This document shows, piece by piece, positions 8,920 through 16,023 of a stretch of DNA of 64,000 nt. The stretch comes from Gammaproteobacteria bacterium (GTDB lineage Bacteria; Pseudomonadota; Gammaproteobacteria; Xanthomonadales; Rhodanobacteraceae). The position numbers and the translations under genes are program-made. Where the stretch lies: assembly GCA_004295005.1 (NCBI GenBank), contig SHNG01000054.1:1-64000 (forward strand). Reading direction: 5' to 3'. Positions within the stretch are counted from its first letter, which is position 1, and each line of letters begins with the position of its first letter. Under the pieces are notes generated by a model. It did no database searches. It was not told the DNA's origin and was given only the letters and a program-made list of their open reading frames with translations.

Positions 8920-9007
8920 CTGTTGGTCCGGCGCAACAAAGGGGGGCGCGATTCTCTGCAGCCGCTGGCCTGCGTGTCAATTAACCGGACAGGCCTCTCA
9001 ATCCACC

Positions 9008-9136
9008 CGTTCGTGGTGCACCCAGCAAATCAACCGTTCGTCGTGAGCCCAAGCAACCCCCGTTCGTGGTGAGCAAGTCGAACCATGAACGGTCCTCACA
9101 CCCTTCGCTCGTGGTGAGCAAGTCGAACCATGAACG
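9008..9136 (+). repeat. Tandem copies of the 33-base TTCGTGGTGAGC repeat
   Basis: Four copies in decreasing degeneracy begin near 9008, 9033, 9060 and 9103. The best is 9060-9092, CCGTTCGTGGTGAGCAAGTC followed by GAACCATGAACGG. Each copy begins and ends with a short inverted repeat (CCGTTC...GAACGG). The family recurs at 13181-13212 and in the cluster at 63576-63823. The 610 bases between the GT2 gene (8919) and the exported protein (9530) hold this cluster and a candidate promoter. I see no credible gene in the rest. Confidence 0.8.
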
Positions 9137-9411
9137 AAATCAGTGAGTTATGGTCAGGGACACGGAAATGCCTTGGCCGCCCGATGCTCAACCCATGAAC
9201 CCGAAGTCGTGTGCCAAATGGGCACGACATAGCGAAGCCAAGGCTGACCTGCATGCAGCAGCCAACCACCCGTGTCCGGTTTCTGCCCACCCCTGCGTCT
9301 ATGTTGTCCGAAGACGTGGCGGGAGTGGTCGCGTCGGGGTACCCCGACCAGATTTAAACTCCCGATCACGGCTGGTTTTTACTAGGCGGTCAAGCTTTTG
9401 CTCGGAACTGG

Positions 9412-9441
9412 TTGACGGGGAAAGGGAATACTCCTTATGCT
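9412..9441 (+). promoter_or_regulatory. Candidate sigma-70 promoter for the exported-protein cluster
   Basis: TTGACG (9412-9417) and TATGCT (9436-9441) are spaced by 18 bases. This would give a start near 9448 and a leader of about 80 bases before the ATG at 9530. It is a pattern match only. Confidence 0.4.
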
Positions 9442-9529
9442 CCGCCGGGTTTGGACAAAAGCAAGACTTTTGCAATGCGTTGAAGGGTCAGGGGACCACC
9501 CCCTCCCGCACAATCCTGGAGTAGTACTC

Positions 9530-10282
9530 ATGAACACGAAGATGAAAACGCTGTCGATGGCAGTACTGGGTCTGGTTGGCTTTACCGCTGCCGGTGCAGC
9601 CATGGCGCAGTGCCCGGCGAGCCTTTCGCCGCCTTGGTCCCTGGTTTCCACTCTGCAGGGAACGGCAACCAGCCAGACTGGCGGATATGACAGCACTGCA
9701 TGCCGTTTGCGCGTTGCTCTGAACCAGAACTCATCGCCTGCTGCCAAAGCATTCGTGTTGGATCAGACCCCGGCAAATGAGCAGCGCTATCGGGTTCAAT
9801 TCATTGTCGACGCGTCTGGTATCGGTTTGACGCAGGCAAACCGCGCTGCCACTGCGTTTAGTATCGTAGGAACAACCGCAGTTCCAAATGGAAACAGCAA
9901 TATTGTGCGAGCATTCCTGAGAGGAGATGGAGCGGGTGCAGCCCTGCGTTTCTTGGTAGGTGATACCGCCGATCCGAGTCAATACCGTACTCTTGACGTA
10001 GCATTGCCCAACCAGGCAGGTGCTAATCGTGTTGAGCTTGACCTTACGATTGGTGCAGCGGCAAGTATGAAGTACTGGATTAACAACATCTCGACGGCAA
10101 CTACCGAAGGTTCCCCGACAGGCACGCTTAGCGGGTTGGCGAATAGTGGCTGGGGCGGCGTTGATCAAGCGTCTTTGGGCTTGGTAGGTGCGACGTCCTT
10201 CTGGCGCGCAAACTTTACTAATACGAGTTTCGTGTACTTCGACCAATTCGACTCACGCCGCCAGACCTTTATTGGCAACTAA
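9530..10282 (+). CDS. Exported protein of unknown function (250 aa)
   Basis: No family recognised. A clear Sec signal peptide (MNTKMKTLSMAVLGL ... AAGAAMA, cleavage before QCPAS near residue 26) precedes a threonine/asparagine-rich, probably all-beta mature domain. It ends with VYFDQFDSRRQTFIGN, a tail I associate with lectin- or jelly-roll-like exported proteins of xanthomonads, though I cannot name it. The start is fixed by CTGGAG ten bases upstream; an earlier in-frame start at 9437 lies between the promoter and this site. From about 9780 the base composition is visibly richer in A and T than neighbouring genes, which suggests acquisition or weak codon selection. A second small exported protein follows 39 bases later. 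Confidence 0.65.
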   Translation: MNTKMKTLSMAVLGLVGFTAAGAAMAQCPASLSPPWSLVSTLQGTATSQTGGYDSTACRLRVALNQNSSPAAKAFVLDQTPANEQRYRVQFIVDASGIGLTQANRAATAFSIVGTTAVPNGNSNIVRAFLRGDGAGAALRFLVGDTADPSQYRTLDVALPNQAGANRVELDLTIGAAASMKYWINNISTATTEGSPTGTLSGLANSGWGGVDQASLGLVGATSFWRANFTNTSFVYFDQFDSRRQTFIGN

Positions 10283-10321
10283 TAACTAGACCCTGATTGG
10301 ATTTCACATTGGAGTGACGAA

Positions 10322-10831
10322 ATGAAAAAGATTCTGAGCGGTTCGCTTGCGCTGGCTTGTCTCGCTTTGGCAGGCTCGGCTTTCGGCCAGACCTGCACAC
10401 CGACTGCTGGAACTCCAGCTCTAAATGGTAGCAACAGCAATTCTACGACTGCAGCGTTTGATACCTGCACAGCTACAAATCAATTGGCGATCATTTGCAG
10501 CAGTACGACGCCGATCGGCGCTGCGACAGATGCAATTTGGTCGATTACTCTCGGTCCAGGTGCTATCAGTGGCAACTTGACGGTGAATACAACGGCTCCG
10601 ACCTACGACATGTATGTTGCCTTGATGCAAGGCACCTGCGTGGATTCTGCTGCATGTCCGCGCGAAGCAGATAGTGGTGGTGCTGGCGGCAGCGAAACGA
10701 TTGACTTGACAGGATTGGCTGCTGGTCAATACTTCTTGGCGGTCACTTCCTTTACGTCTGGCCAGTGTGGATCGACGACAATCAGCCTGCCCACTCTGCC
10801 GGTGACCCTGCAAGGGTTCTCGGTCGAATAA
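10322..10831 (+). CDS. Small exported protein, possibly PPC-like beta domain (169 aa)
   Basis: A signal peptide (MKKILSGSLALACLALAGSAFG, cleavage before QTC) precedes a mature domain of about 147 residues. That domain is rich in Thr, Ser, Gly and paired cysteines. The pattern TYDMYVALMQGTC ... DLTGLAAGQYFLAVTSF resembles the pre-peptidase C-terminal (PPC) fold, where a GxYxLxV strand is typical; this is a weak structural guess. GGAG eight bases before the ATG supports the start. An intrinsic terminator follows at 10857-10887, so it probably ends the transcript that starts before 9530. Confidence 0.62.
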   Translation: MKKILSGSLALACLALAGSAFGQTCTPTAGTPALNGSNSNSTTAAFDTCTATNQLAIICSSTTPIGAATDAIWSITLGPGAISGNLTVNTTAPTYDMYVALMQGTCVDSAACPREADSGGAGGSETIDLTGLAAGQYFLAVTSFTSGQCGSTTISLPTLPVTLQGFSVE

Positions 10832-10856
10832 TTACCAGTTCTGGTTGAGGAAATAG

Positions 10857-10887
10857 AGCCCACGTGTGTCGAGCACGTGGGCTTTTT
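10857..10887 (+). terminator. Rho-independent terminator
   Basis: A perfect 10-base-pair stem AGCCCACGTG / CACGTGGGCT (10857-10866, 10874-10883) encloses a 7-base loop and runs into TTTTT. It ends 10 bases before the start of the next gene, so that gene must rely on read-through or on a promoter within this short stretch. Confidence 0.85.
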
Positions 10888-10896
10888 CATATGTGC

Positions 10897-12282
10897 ATGA
10901 TCAAAATTTTCATTTCCCTGCTGCTTTCATTCGTTGTGACCATCAGTTCCGTTGCAACAGAAATTACGCCCGCACCATTCGATCCCATTGAATTCACTGG
11001 TTTGGAGTTCGGTCAATCCCACCCATTTGCCAAGGTGCAAGCCCACGTGGAAGGGCGCAACATTTCTGGCCGTGAGATCGAGATCGAGCGCGTGGCGGCC
11101 GGTCAATTGGACAACGCGGAAGTTGAGTTCAAGCCTGCTTCCGTCAAGCCAGGGGGATCGTTTTCTTTGGACTTGAGTGTCATTCTTGGCGGCGAAACGG
11201 GTCGGGTAGCCCATCACTTTGATGTTTTCGCCAAAGATCAACCTGATCCCATAACCAAGTTCGCGATACGAGGGTTTGCCGATTGGCTCGTTGATCCCAA
11301 GGACACGGATATCCAGTTTGGAACGTTCGAGACGTTCAAGCCGATTCAACGAATTGTTCCAATTGAAGTCCGCCCCGGCGTTGCCCTCAAGCTTGTTGGT
11401 GTCGAAAAGCCCAGTGCCTATTTCGATGCCAAAGTTGTGCAAGGTGGCAAGGCGTTGGAACTACGTAGCAAGGCAGATGCCCCGTGGTCCACTTTCGACG
11501 AAAAACTTTTGGTCAAGACGGACAATGACTTGCAGCCCAAGGTGGCCTTTCGCTTGCGCGGGCAGGCACGTGGCATGGTGGTGCCCAGTGTAGATCCGCT
11601 AGATTTCGGCTTGCTGCGCGAGGGACAGGCTGCAGAACTGACCTTGGTCTTGAATGATGTTTTCGGCAAGCCGCTGAAGATTGGAAAGGTGGAATCCAGC
11701 AGTCGCATGAAGGTGGATACCAAGGTGACTGATTGCATTCCATCCAATGCTTCGTGTCGCAACCTGAAGGTCATCTATCCACCGATGAACATGCGTGGAG
11801 TCACAGGGGGCATGCTGGAAATCGAACTGCCAGACTACAAGCGAACTTTGTATGTGCGGTTCGGTGCCTTGGGAATTGGCAAAGACACACAAATTATGGA
11901 TCTCGCTGAAGAATTGAACAAGGCGAGTACCGCCGAAGCCTCAGTAACCGATACGCTCAAGCAGGCACTGCAGCAGCCGTTGCCTCCTTTGGAGATGCCT
12001 CGTCCCGAAGGCAAGGGACCACTGCTTACCTGGCAAGCGGCCCATGAGTTCGGGGTCTACGGCTATGAGGTCTATCGCGCCGATGCACAGGATGGTCCCT
12101 TCAAGCGGGTGAGTTCGGGAATCATCCCGCGCCTGGATCAATCCGGAAATCAAGGCTCGGTCTATCGCTGGCGTGACGGTGACTACAAGTCCGGCAGCAC
12201 GTACTGGTACTACGTGAACGTTGTGATGGAAAACGGCTCGAAACGTGAATTCACGACGCCGCAGAAGGTGGTTGCCAAGTAG
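10897..12282 (+). CDS. Exported multi-domain beta protein, DUF1573/ASH-like with C-terminal Fn3-like domain
   Basis: A protein of 461 residues with a signal peptide (MIKIFISLLLSFVVTISSVA). Two or three Ig-like repeats follow, whose motif D(I/P)(Q/L)FG(T/L) ... F(A/R)(I/L)RG recurs (IQFGTFETFKP, LDFGLLREGQ). This resembles DUF1573 or ASH domains. A helical linker (MDLAEELNKASTAEA) leads to a final Fn3-like domain (VYGYEVYRADAQDGPF ... YWYYVNVV). ATG at 10891 is an alternative start; neither has a good Shine-Dalgarno. Such proteins are surface or periplasmic adhesive modules, and no enzymatic motif is visible. It forms the end of the lower-GC exported-protein patch. Confidence 0.6.
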   Translation: MIKIFISLLLSFVVTISSVATEITPAPFDPIEFTGLEFGQSHPFAKVQAHVEGRNISGREIEIERVAAGQLDNAEVEFKPASVKPGGSFSLDLSVILGGETGRVAHHFDVFAKDQPDPITKFAIRGFADWLVDPKDTDIQFGTFETFKPIQRIVPIEVRPGVALKLVGVEKPSAYFDAKVVQGGKALELRSKADAPWSTFDEKLLVKTDNDLQPKVAFRLRGQARGMVVPSVDPLDFGLLREGQAAELTLVLNDVFGKPLKIGKVESSSRMKVDTKVTDCIPSNASCRNLKVIYPPMNMRGVTGGMLEIELPDYKRTLYVRFGALGIGKDTQIMDLAEELNKASTAEASVTDTLKQALQQPLPPLEMPRPEGKGPLLTWQAAHEFGVYGYEVYRADAQDGPFKRVSSGIIPRLDQSGNQGSVYRWRDGDYKSGSTYWYYVNVVMENGSKREFTTPQKVVAK

Positions 12283-12290
12283 GTAAATTG

Positions 12291-12312
12291 CCTCTCCCGC
12301 TGGCGGGAGAGG
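12291..12312. repeat. CCTCTCCCGC palindromic repeat, terminator-like
   Basis: CCTCTCCCGC-TG-GCGGGAGAGG is a perfect 10-base inverted repeat between two convergent genes. The same sequence occurs at 59298-59319 and 59401-59424. There is no T-run, so it is a dispersed repeat that may also act as a hairpin. Confidence 0.75.
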
Positions 12313-12341
12313 CCGCGCCAGTGGTCCACCACGCAGTCATT

Positions 12342-13073
12342 TCATGCGTTTGGTGCGAGGCTGACTCCCTGCGCCTTCGTTTCGTCGACATGCAGCACGC
12401 TGCTTGTCTCGTACCAATCCGCCAGCACGATGCGCTGCGCAGAACTCCCGTCGATTTCGAGCGCGTGCACGGCAGGGCGGTGCGTGTGGCCATGAATCAA
12501 GTGGCGAACACCGGCTGAGCGCATGGCGTCGATCACCGCACTCTGGTTGACGTCCATGATGCCCGCGTTGGATGCCGATCTGGTGTAACTCTGGCTCTCC
12601 TGTCTGGCATGTTTCGCAAAGGCTTCGCGTTCGACGATGGAGCGCGACAGGAACTGGCGTTGCCAGTCAGCGGATCGACAGAGGGTACGAAAGGTCTGGT
12701 AAGGCGCATCGTCAATGCACAATGTGTCACCGTGCATGAGCAGGGTCGGCGTTCCGTAGAGATCGATCACGCATGCATCCGGCAGCAGCACCAGGCCGGC
12801 TTTTCGCGCGAAACCTTCCCCGATCAGGAAATCCCGGTTGCCGTGGATGAAAAACACCGGTTTGCGCGCGGAGCGCATCGGTTGCATGGCATTGATGAAG
12901 CGATGACCAACCGCATCGTCGGCGTCGTCCCCGATCCAGGCTTCAAACAGATCGCCGAGAATGTAGAGCGCATCGGCGTGGACGGCTTGTGTGGCGATCA
13001 GGTTCGCGAATTCGCCGATTATGGCCGGGCGTGATGCGTCGAGGTGGAGGTCGGAAATGAAGAGGGTGCTCAT
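12342..13073 (-). CDS. lpxH: UDP-2,3-diacylglucosamine diphosphatase (LpxH)
   Basis: Cleaves UDP-2,3-diacylglucosamine to lipid X and UMP in lipid A synthesis, as a peripheral inner-membrane calcineurin-like metallophosphoesterase. It is 243 residues long, the usual size. Metal-site motifs are all present: FISDLHLD, LGDLFEAWIGDD, HGNRDF, and HGHTHRP near residue 198. The start MSTLFISDLHL is chosen over an in-frame start ten codons upstream, because the family begins directly with the first beta strand. It follows a periplasmic cyclophilin gene on the same strand; a cyclophilin next to lpxH is also the E. coli arrangement (ppiB-lpxH). Confidence 0.94.
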   Translation of the reverse strand: MSTLFISDLHLDASRPAIIGEFANLIATQAVHADALYILGDLFEAWIGDDADDAVGHRFINAMQPMRSARKPVFFIHGNRDFLIGEGFARKAGLVLLPDACVIDLYGTPTLLMHGDTLCIDDAPYQTFRTLCRSADWQRQFLSRSIVEREAFAKHARQESQSYTRSASNAGIMDVNQSAVIDAMRSAGVRHLIHGHTHRPAVHALEIDGSSAQRIVLADWYETSSVLHVDETKAQGVSLAPNA

Positions 13074-13180
13074 GAATCTTCCTGCATCTCGAATGGGGCG
13101 CAATGAGCTGCTGTAGGGCAGCGCTGATCAAGGACCGCGCCCGGCCCATGTCCAAAGACGAGCACATGGTGATTTGATTG

Positions 13181-13395
13181 CGTTCATGGTTCGACAGGCT
13201 CACCACGAACGGAATTTGCTGATTGCCCCCATCCACCTTCGGCACCTTCCCCGCTTTGCAGGGGAAGGAAAATACGAAAGGGTTTTGGGCCATTGAAATT
13301 TGGATCTCCGGATCGCGTCTGGTTTGGACTCTTCCTCTGCTGCACAAATGGGAGAGGACCCGCGACGAAATGTTCCCCCTGCATAGCGGGGGAAC
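13181..13395. repeat. Stack of three different palindromic repeats
   Basis: The 388-base gap between lpxH and the cyclophilin gene holds no gene. It contains a minus-strand copy of the TTCGTGGTGAGC family (13181-13212), the palindrome CCTTCCCC...GGGGAAGG (13245-13268) and the palindrome GTTCCCCC...GGGGGAAC (13372-13395). The last two share a similar architecture of 8-base arms around an 8-base loop. Confidence 0.7.
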
Positions 13396-13461
13396 TGCCC
13401 AGGGCTGAGTGGGCGTCATGGATCAAGGCTGGCGATCAGACGTGTCTCTTCAATCTTCCAA

Positions 13462-14124
13462 TCAGGGTAGTAGTTCGACGCTTTGAATGACCACATCAGT
13501 CACCGGAACATCACGCGAAAAAGGTCCCTTGGGTGAGGTCGGCACCATCTTGATGGCATCGACGACTTCCATGCCCGAGGTCACCTTGCCGAACACGGCA
13601 TAACCCCAGGTTTCCGGCTGCGCATCGCTGACATAGTCAAGCACGCGGTTGTCAGCCACATTGATGTAGAACTGTGCGGTGGCCGATTGCGGGTCCATCG
13701 TGCGCGCCATGGCAATGGTGCCATTGGCATTGGAGAGGCCATTCTTTGCTTCGTTGGGGATTGCCGGACGGGTCGGCTTCTGGCGCAGGTCTGGCGTGAA
13801 ACCGCCGCCCTGGATCATGAAATTGTTGATGACGCGATGAAAGATGGTGCCGTTGTAGAAACCGTCCTTCACATACTGCAGGAAGTTCTCGACAGTCTTC
13901 GGCGCCTTTTCGGCATTCAGCTCAACCGTGATGTCGCCCATGCTGGTCTTGATCAGCACTTTCGGGTTCACGATTGCCACTTGTGGCGCAGCAGATTCCG
14001 CTTTGGGTTGGGCATCCTTTGTTGATGACGCCGGAGGTGTCTGGGCTGTGGCTGCCAGCGGGTAGAGCAGCGCGATGGCCAGCGCGAAAGCGCTGCGAAG
14101 TGTCAGGCTACGGGAAATAGACAT
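13462..14124 (-). CDS. Periplasmic cyclophilin-type peptidyl-prolyl isomerase
   Basis: A 220-residue protein. Residues 1-27 are a signal peptide ([22 protein letters not shown]), followed by a short Pro/Ala-rich linker and a cyclophilin domain from about residue 52. Family motifs are visible: [15 protein letters not shown] with the catalytic Arg, QFYINVADN, and GYAVFGKV. It catalyses proline cis-trans isomerisation during folding of exported proteins. The signal peptide points to a PpiA-like periplasmic location, whereas the lpxH linkage recalls cytoplasmic ppiB. The start [11 protein letters not shown] is supported by AGGAA about 10 bases upstream; an earlier in-frame start is not. Confidence 0.9.
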   Translation of the reverse strand: MSISRSLTLRSAFALAIALLYPLAATAQTPPASSTKDAQPKAESAAPQVAIVNPKVLIKTSMGDITVELNAEKAPKTVENFLQYVKDGFYNGTIFHRVINNFMIQGGGFTPDLRQKPTRPAIPNEAKNGLSNANGTIAMARTMDPQSATAQFYINVADNRVLDYVSDAQPETWGYAVFGKVTSGMEVVDAIKMVPTSPKGPFSRDVPVTDVVIQSVELLP

Positions 14125-14368
14125 GGATCGGGTTCCTGAGGTTGGGAGCGGCTCGACATGATAAGGCGGAATGCATCGATCGATGCAATCGGCAATTGCG
14201 GCATACCGGGCGCATTCCGGGCGTCGTGATTCTTTCAAGGACGCGATGGTTTGGCCAATGCCCCACAGTCCGGGTTGGCAGGCGCCGAGGTTCCATCACT
14301 TCCCGATCTGAGGGGAATGGCCAAGGCTTGGGCGGTGGCGTCAGGCGACGGCCTTGCAATTGCTTCGC

Positions 14369-14487
14369 TTTAGGAAGGTCTGAACTAGTATTGTCGCGAG
14401 CAAGCTCGCTCCCACCATTGCTTGATTTTGTGGGAGCGAGCTTGCTCGCGACAAATGGGTTCCGTATTTGTTCAGAGTTTCCCTAAG
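14369..14487. repeat. MITE-like palindromic element B (REP core inside terminal inverted repeats)
   Basis: The ends read TTTAGGAAGGTCTGAACTAG (from 14369) and, on the minus strand, TTAGGGAAACTCTGAACAAA (from 14486). The core arms TCGCGAGCAAGCTCGCTCCC and GGGAGCGAGCTTGCTCGCGA and the loop are almost identical to element A at 2941-3056. The element ends 4 bases from the stop codon of ppx. It takes up the promoter-distal third of the 366-base gap between the cyclophilin and ppx genes. I see nothing definite in 14125-14368. Confidence 0.78.
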
Positions 14488-14490
14488 GCG

Positions 14491-16023
14491 TCACTTGATC
14501 AGCGTTGCCTTGACAATCTGCAGATTGATATCGATGGCCTTGAGAAAGGAGCGTTCCTGTTCCAGGTCCACGCGCGCCAGCGAATGATGTTCGAGCCAGG
14601 CTGCTGCTATTTCCAGGGTCAGATCGGGCCCTTGAGCATGTACGCGCATCGGAGGCAGCGGACCATCACGACGCGAACGATTCAAGAGGACGGCCAGCCG
14701 AAGCAAGGCGATCAAATGACGGGTCGTACCACGGATGCGTTCAGGCAATGCGCGCAATGAAGCCTGTTCGGGCTTGCGTCGATGACAGCGGACGATGCAG
14801 GCCAGTTGAGCCTGCTCCTGTCGCCCGAATCCAGCCAGGTCGGAATTGGCAACGATGTAGGCGGCATGGAGGTGATGCTGGCTATGCGCAATCGCCAGTC
14901 CAATTTCATGGATCTCGGCACACCAACGCAGGATGGCTTCCGCATGGGTATCCAACTGCCATGCATCGGCAACCTGGACGAACAGTGCGTTTGCCGTGCT
15001 GGCGACGCGAAGGGCTTGCGCGGCGTCGATGCCGTAGCGCTCGGCAAGTGCGTCAATGCTGGTATTGCGTGAATCGGTGTGCTGCGCTCGGCCCAGCATG
15101 TCGTACAGCAGGCCTTCGCGCATCGCGGTTTCGCACACGGTGAGCTGGCGCAACTGGAATGTCGAAAAGATGGCATCCAGGATGGCAGCGCCGCCGGTGA
15201 TGACCCCGACCCGTTCGCGGGATAGTCCGGCGATGTCCAGCGCATCGACGCGACCGACCCGCAACAGATATTCGCGCAGCTTGCCCACGGCCTCCAGGCT
15301 GATGCCTTGTTCGCACCAGCCATTGGCTTGGGCGATGCTGCCGATTGCTTTCATGGTTCCCGAGGAGCCAACCGCCTCGGTCCATCCGCGCTGGCGATAG
15401 TTGGCGACAAACTGCTGAAGTTCCACGCCGATTTCTGCTTGTGCCCGTTTCCAGCGCTGCGCGGTGATCTTGCCGTCCTCAAAAAAGCGCAGGGAACTGG
15501 CAATGCAGCCGACCTGGAGGCTCTCGCGTTCCAGCGCTTCGTAGCGCTGTCCGATGATGAACTCGGTACTGCTGCCGCCGATGTCGATGACCAGGCGCGC
15601 TTCGTCGTTCATGGGCAGGCCGTGGGCAACGCCCTGATAGATCAGGCGGGCTTCTTCGCGGCCGGAAACCACCTCGATGGGGTAGCCCAGCGCTGTTTCC
15701 GCGGGTAGCAGGAATGTCTGCGGATTCGACAGCTGGCGAACCGTGTTTGTGGCAACGGCACGCACATGATGGGACTGGAATCCTTCCAGTCGCTGGCCAA
15801 AACGCGCCAGGCACGAGAACGCGGCCTCACGGCGATCCCGCGCGAGCGTTCCGTCCTTGCGCAAGCCCGCGGCGAGGCGAATGGTCTCGCGCAGGCGATC
15901 AACAACCCGTAGCTCCCCATGGGCGTATCGCGCCACCACCAGATGGAAACTGTTGGAGCCAATGTCGGCGGCGGCGATCAAGTCGCCGTCGCGGATCTGC
16001 CGGTCGAGGTTGCGGGCACTCAC
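14491..16023 (-). CDS. ppx: Exopolyphosphatase (Ppx/GppA family)
   Basis: Releases orthophosphate from polyphosphate chains, or acts on pppGpp. The 510 residues match Ppx/GppA length. The ASKHA-fold N-terminal domain shows AAADIGSNSFHLVVARY (phosphate-binding loop), the catalytic Glu region VSGREEARLIYQG, and VIDIGGSSTEF. The C-terminal half is the HD-like helical domain (AILRWCAEIHEIGLAIAHSQ). GTG start overlaps the ppk1 stop by 4 bases, so it is coupled to polyphosphate kinase, opposing activities in one operon. A REP-containing element ends 4 bases after its stop. Confidence 0.95.
   Translation of the reverse strand: MSARNLDRQIRDGDLIAAADIGSNSFHLVVARYAHGELRVVDRLRETIRLAAGLRKDGTLARDRREAAFSCLARFGQRLEGFQSHHVRAVATNTVRQLSNPQTFLLPAETALGYPIEVVSGREEARLIYQGVAHGLPMNDEARLVIDIGGSSTEFIIGQRYEALERESLQVGCIASSLRFFEDGKITAQRWKRAQAEIGVELQQFVANYRQRGWTEAVGSSGTMKAIGSIAQANGWCEQGISLEAVGKLREYLLRVGRVDALDIAGLSRERVGVITGGAAILDAIFSTFQLRQLTVCETAMREGLLYDMLGRAQHTDSRNTSIDALAERYGIDAAQALRVASTANALFVQVADAWQLDTHAEAILRWCAEIHEIGLAIAHSQHHLHAAYIVANSDLAGFGRQEQAQLACIVRCHRRKPEQASLRALPERIRGTTRHLIALLRLAVLLNRSRRDGPLPPMRVHAQGPDLTLEIAAAWLEHHSLARVDLEQERSFLKAIDINLQIVKATLIK

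Noticed and set aside
9008..9136. CRISPR array
   Set aside because: The repeats are tandem, degenerate and lack regular unique spacers; no cas genes are near, and the family is found singly elsewhere.
8929..9524. Small reading frames before the exported-protein cluster
   Set aside because: They run through TTCGTGGTGAGC repeats (PFVVSLSNHER-like peptides) and have no ribosome sites or protein-like composition.
13184..13490. Short reading frames between lpxH and the cyclophilin gene
   Set aside because: They arise from stacked palindromic repeats and are not protein-like.
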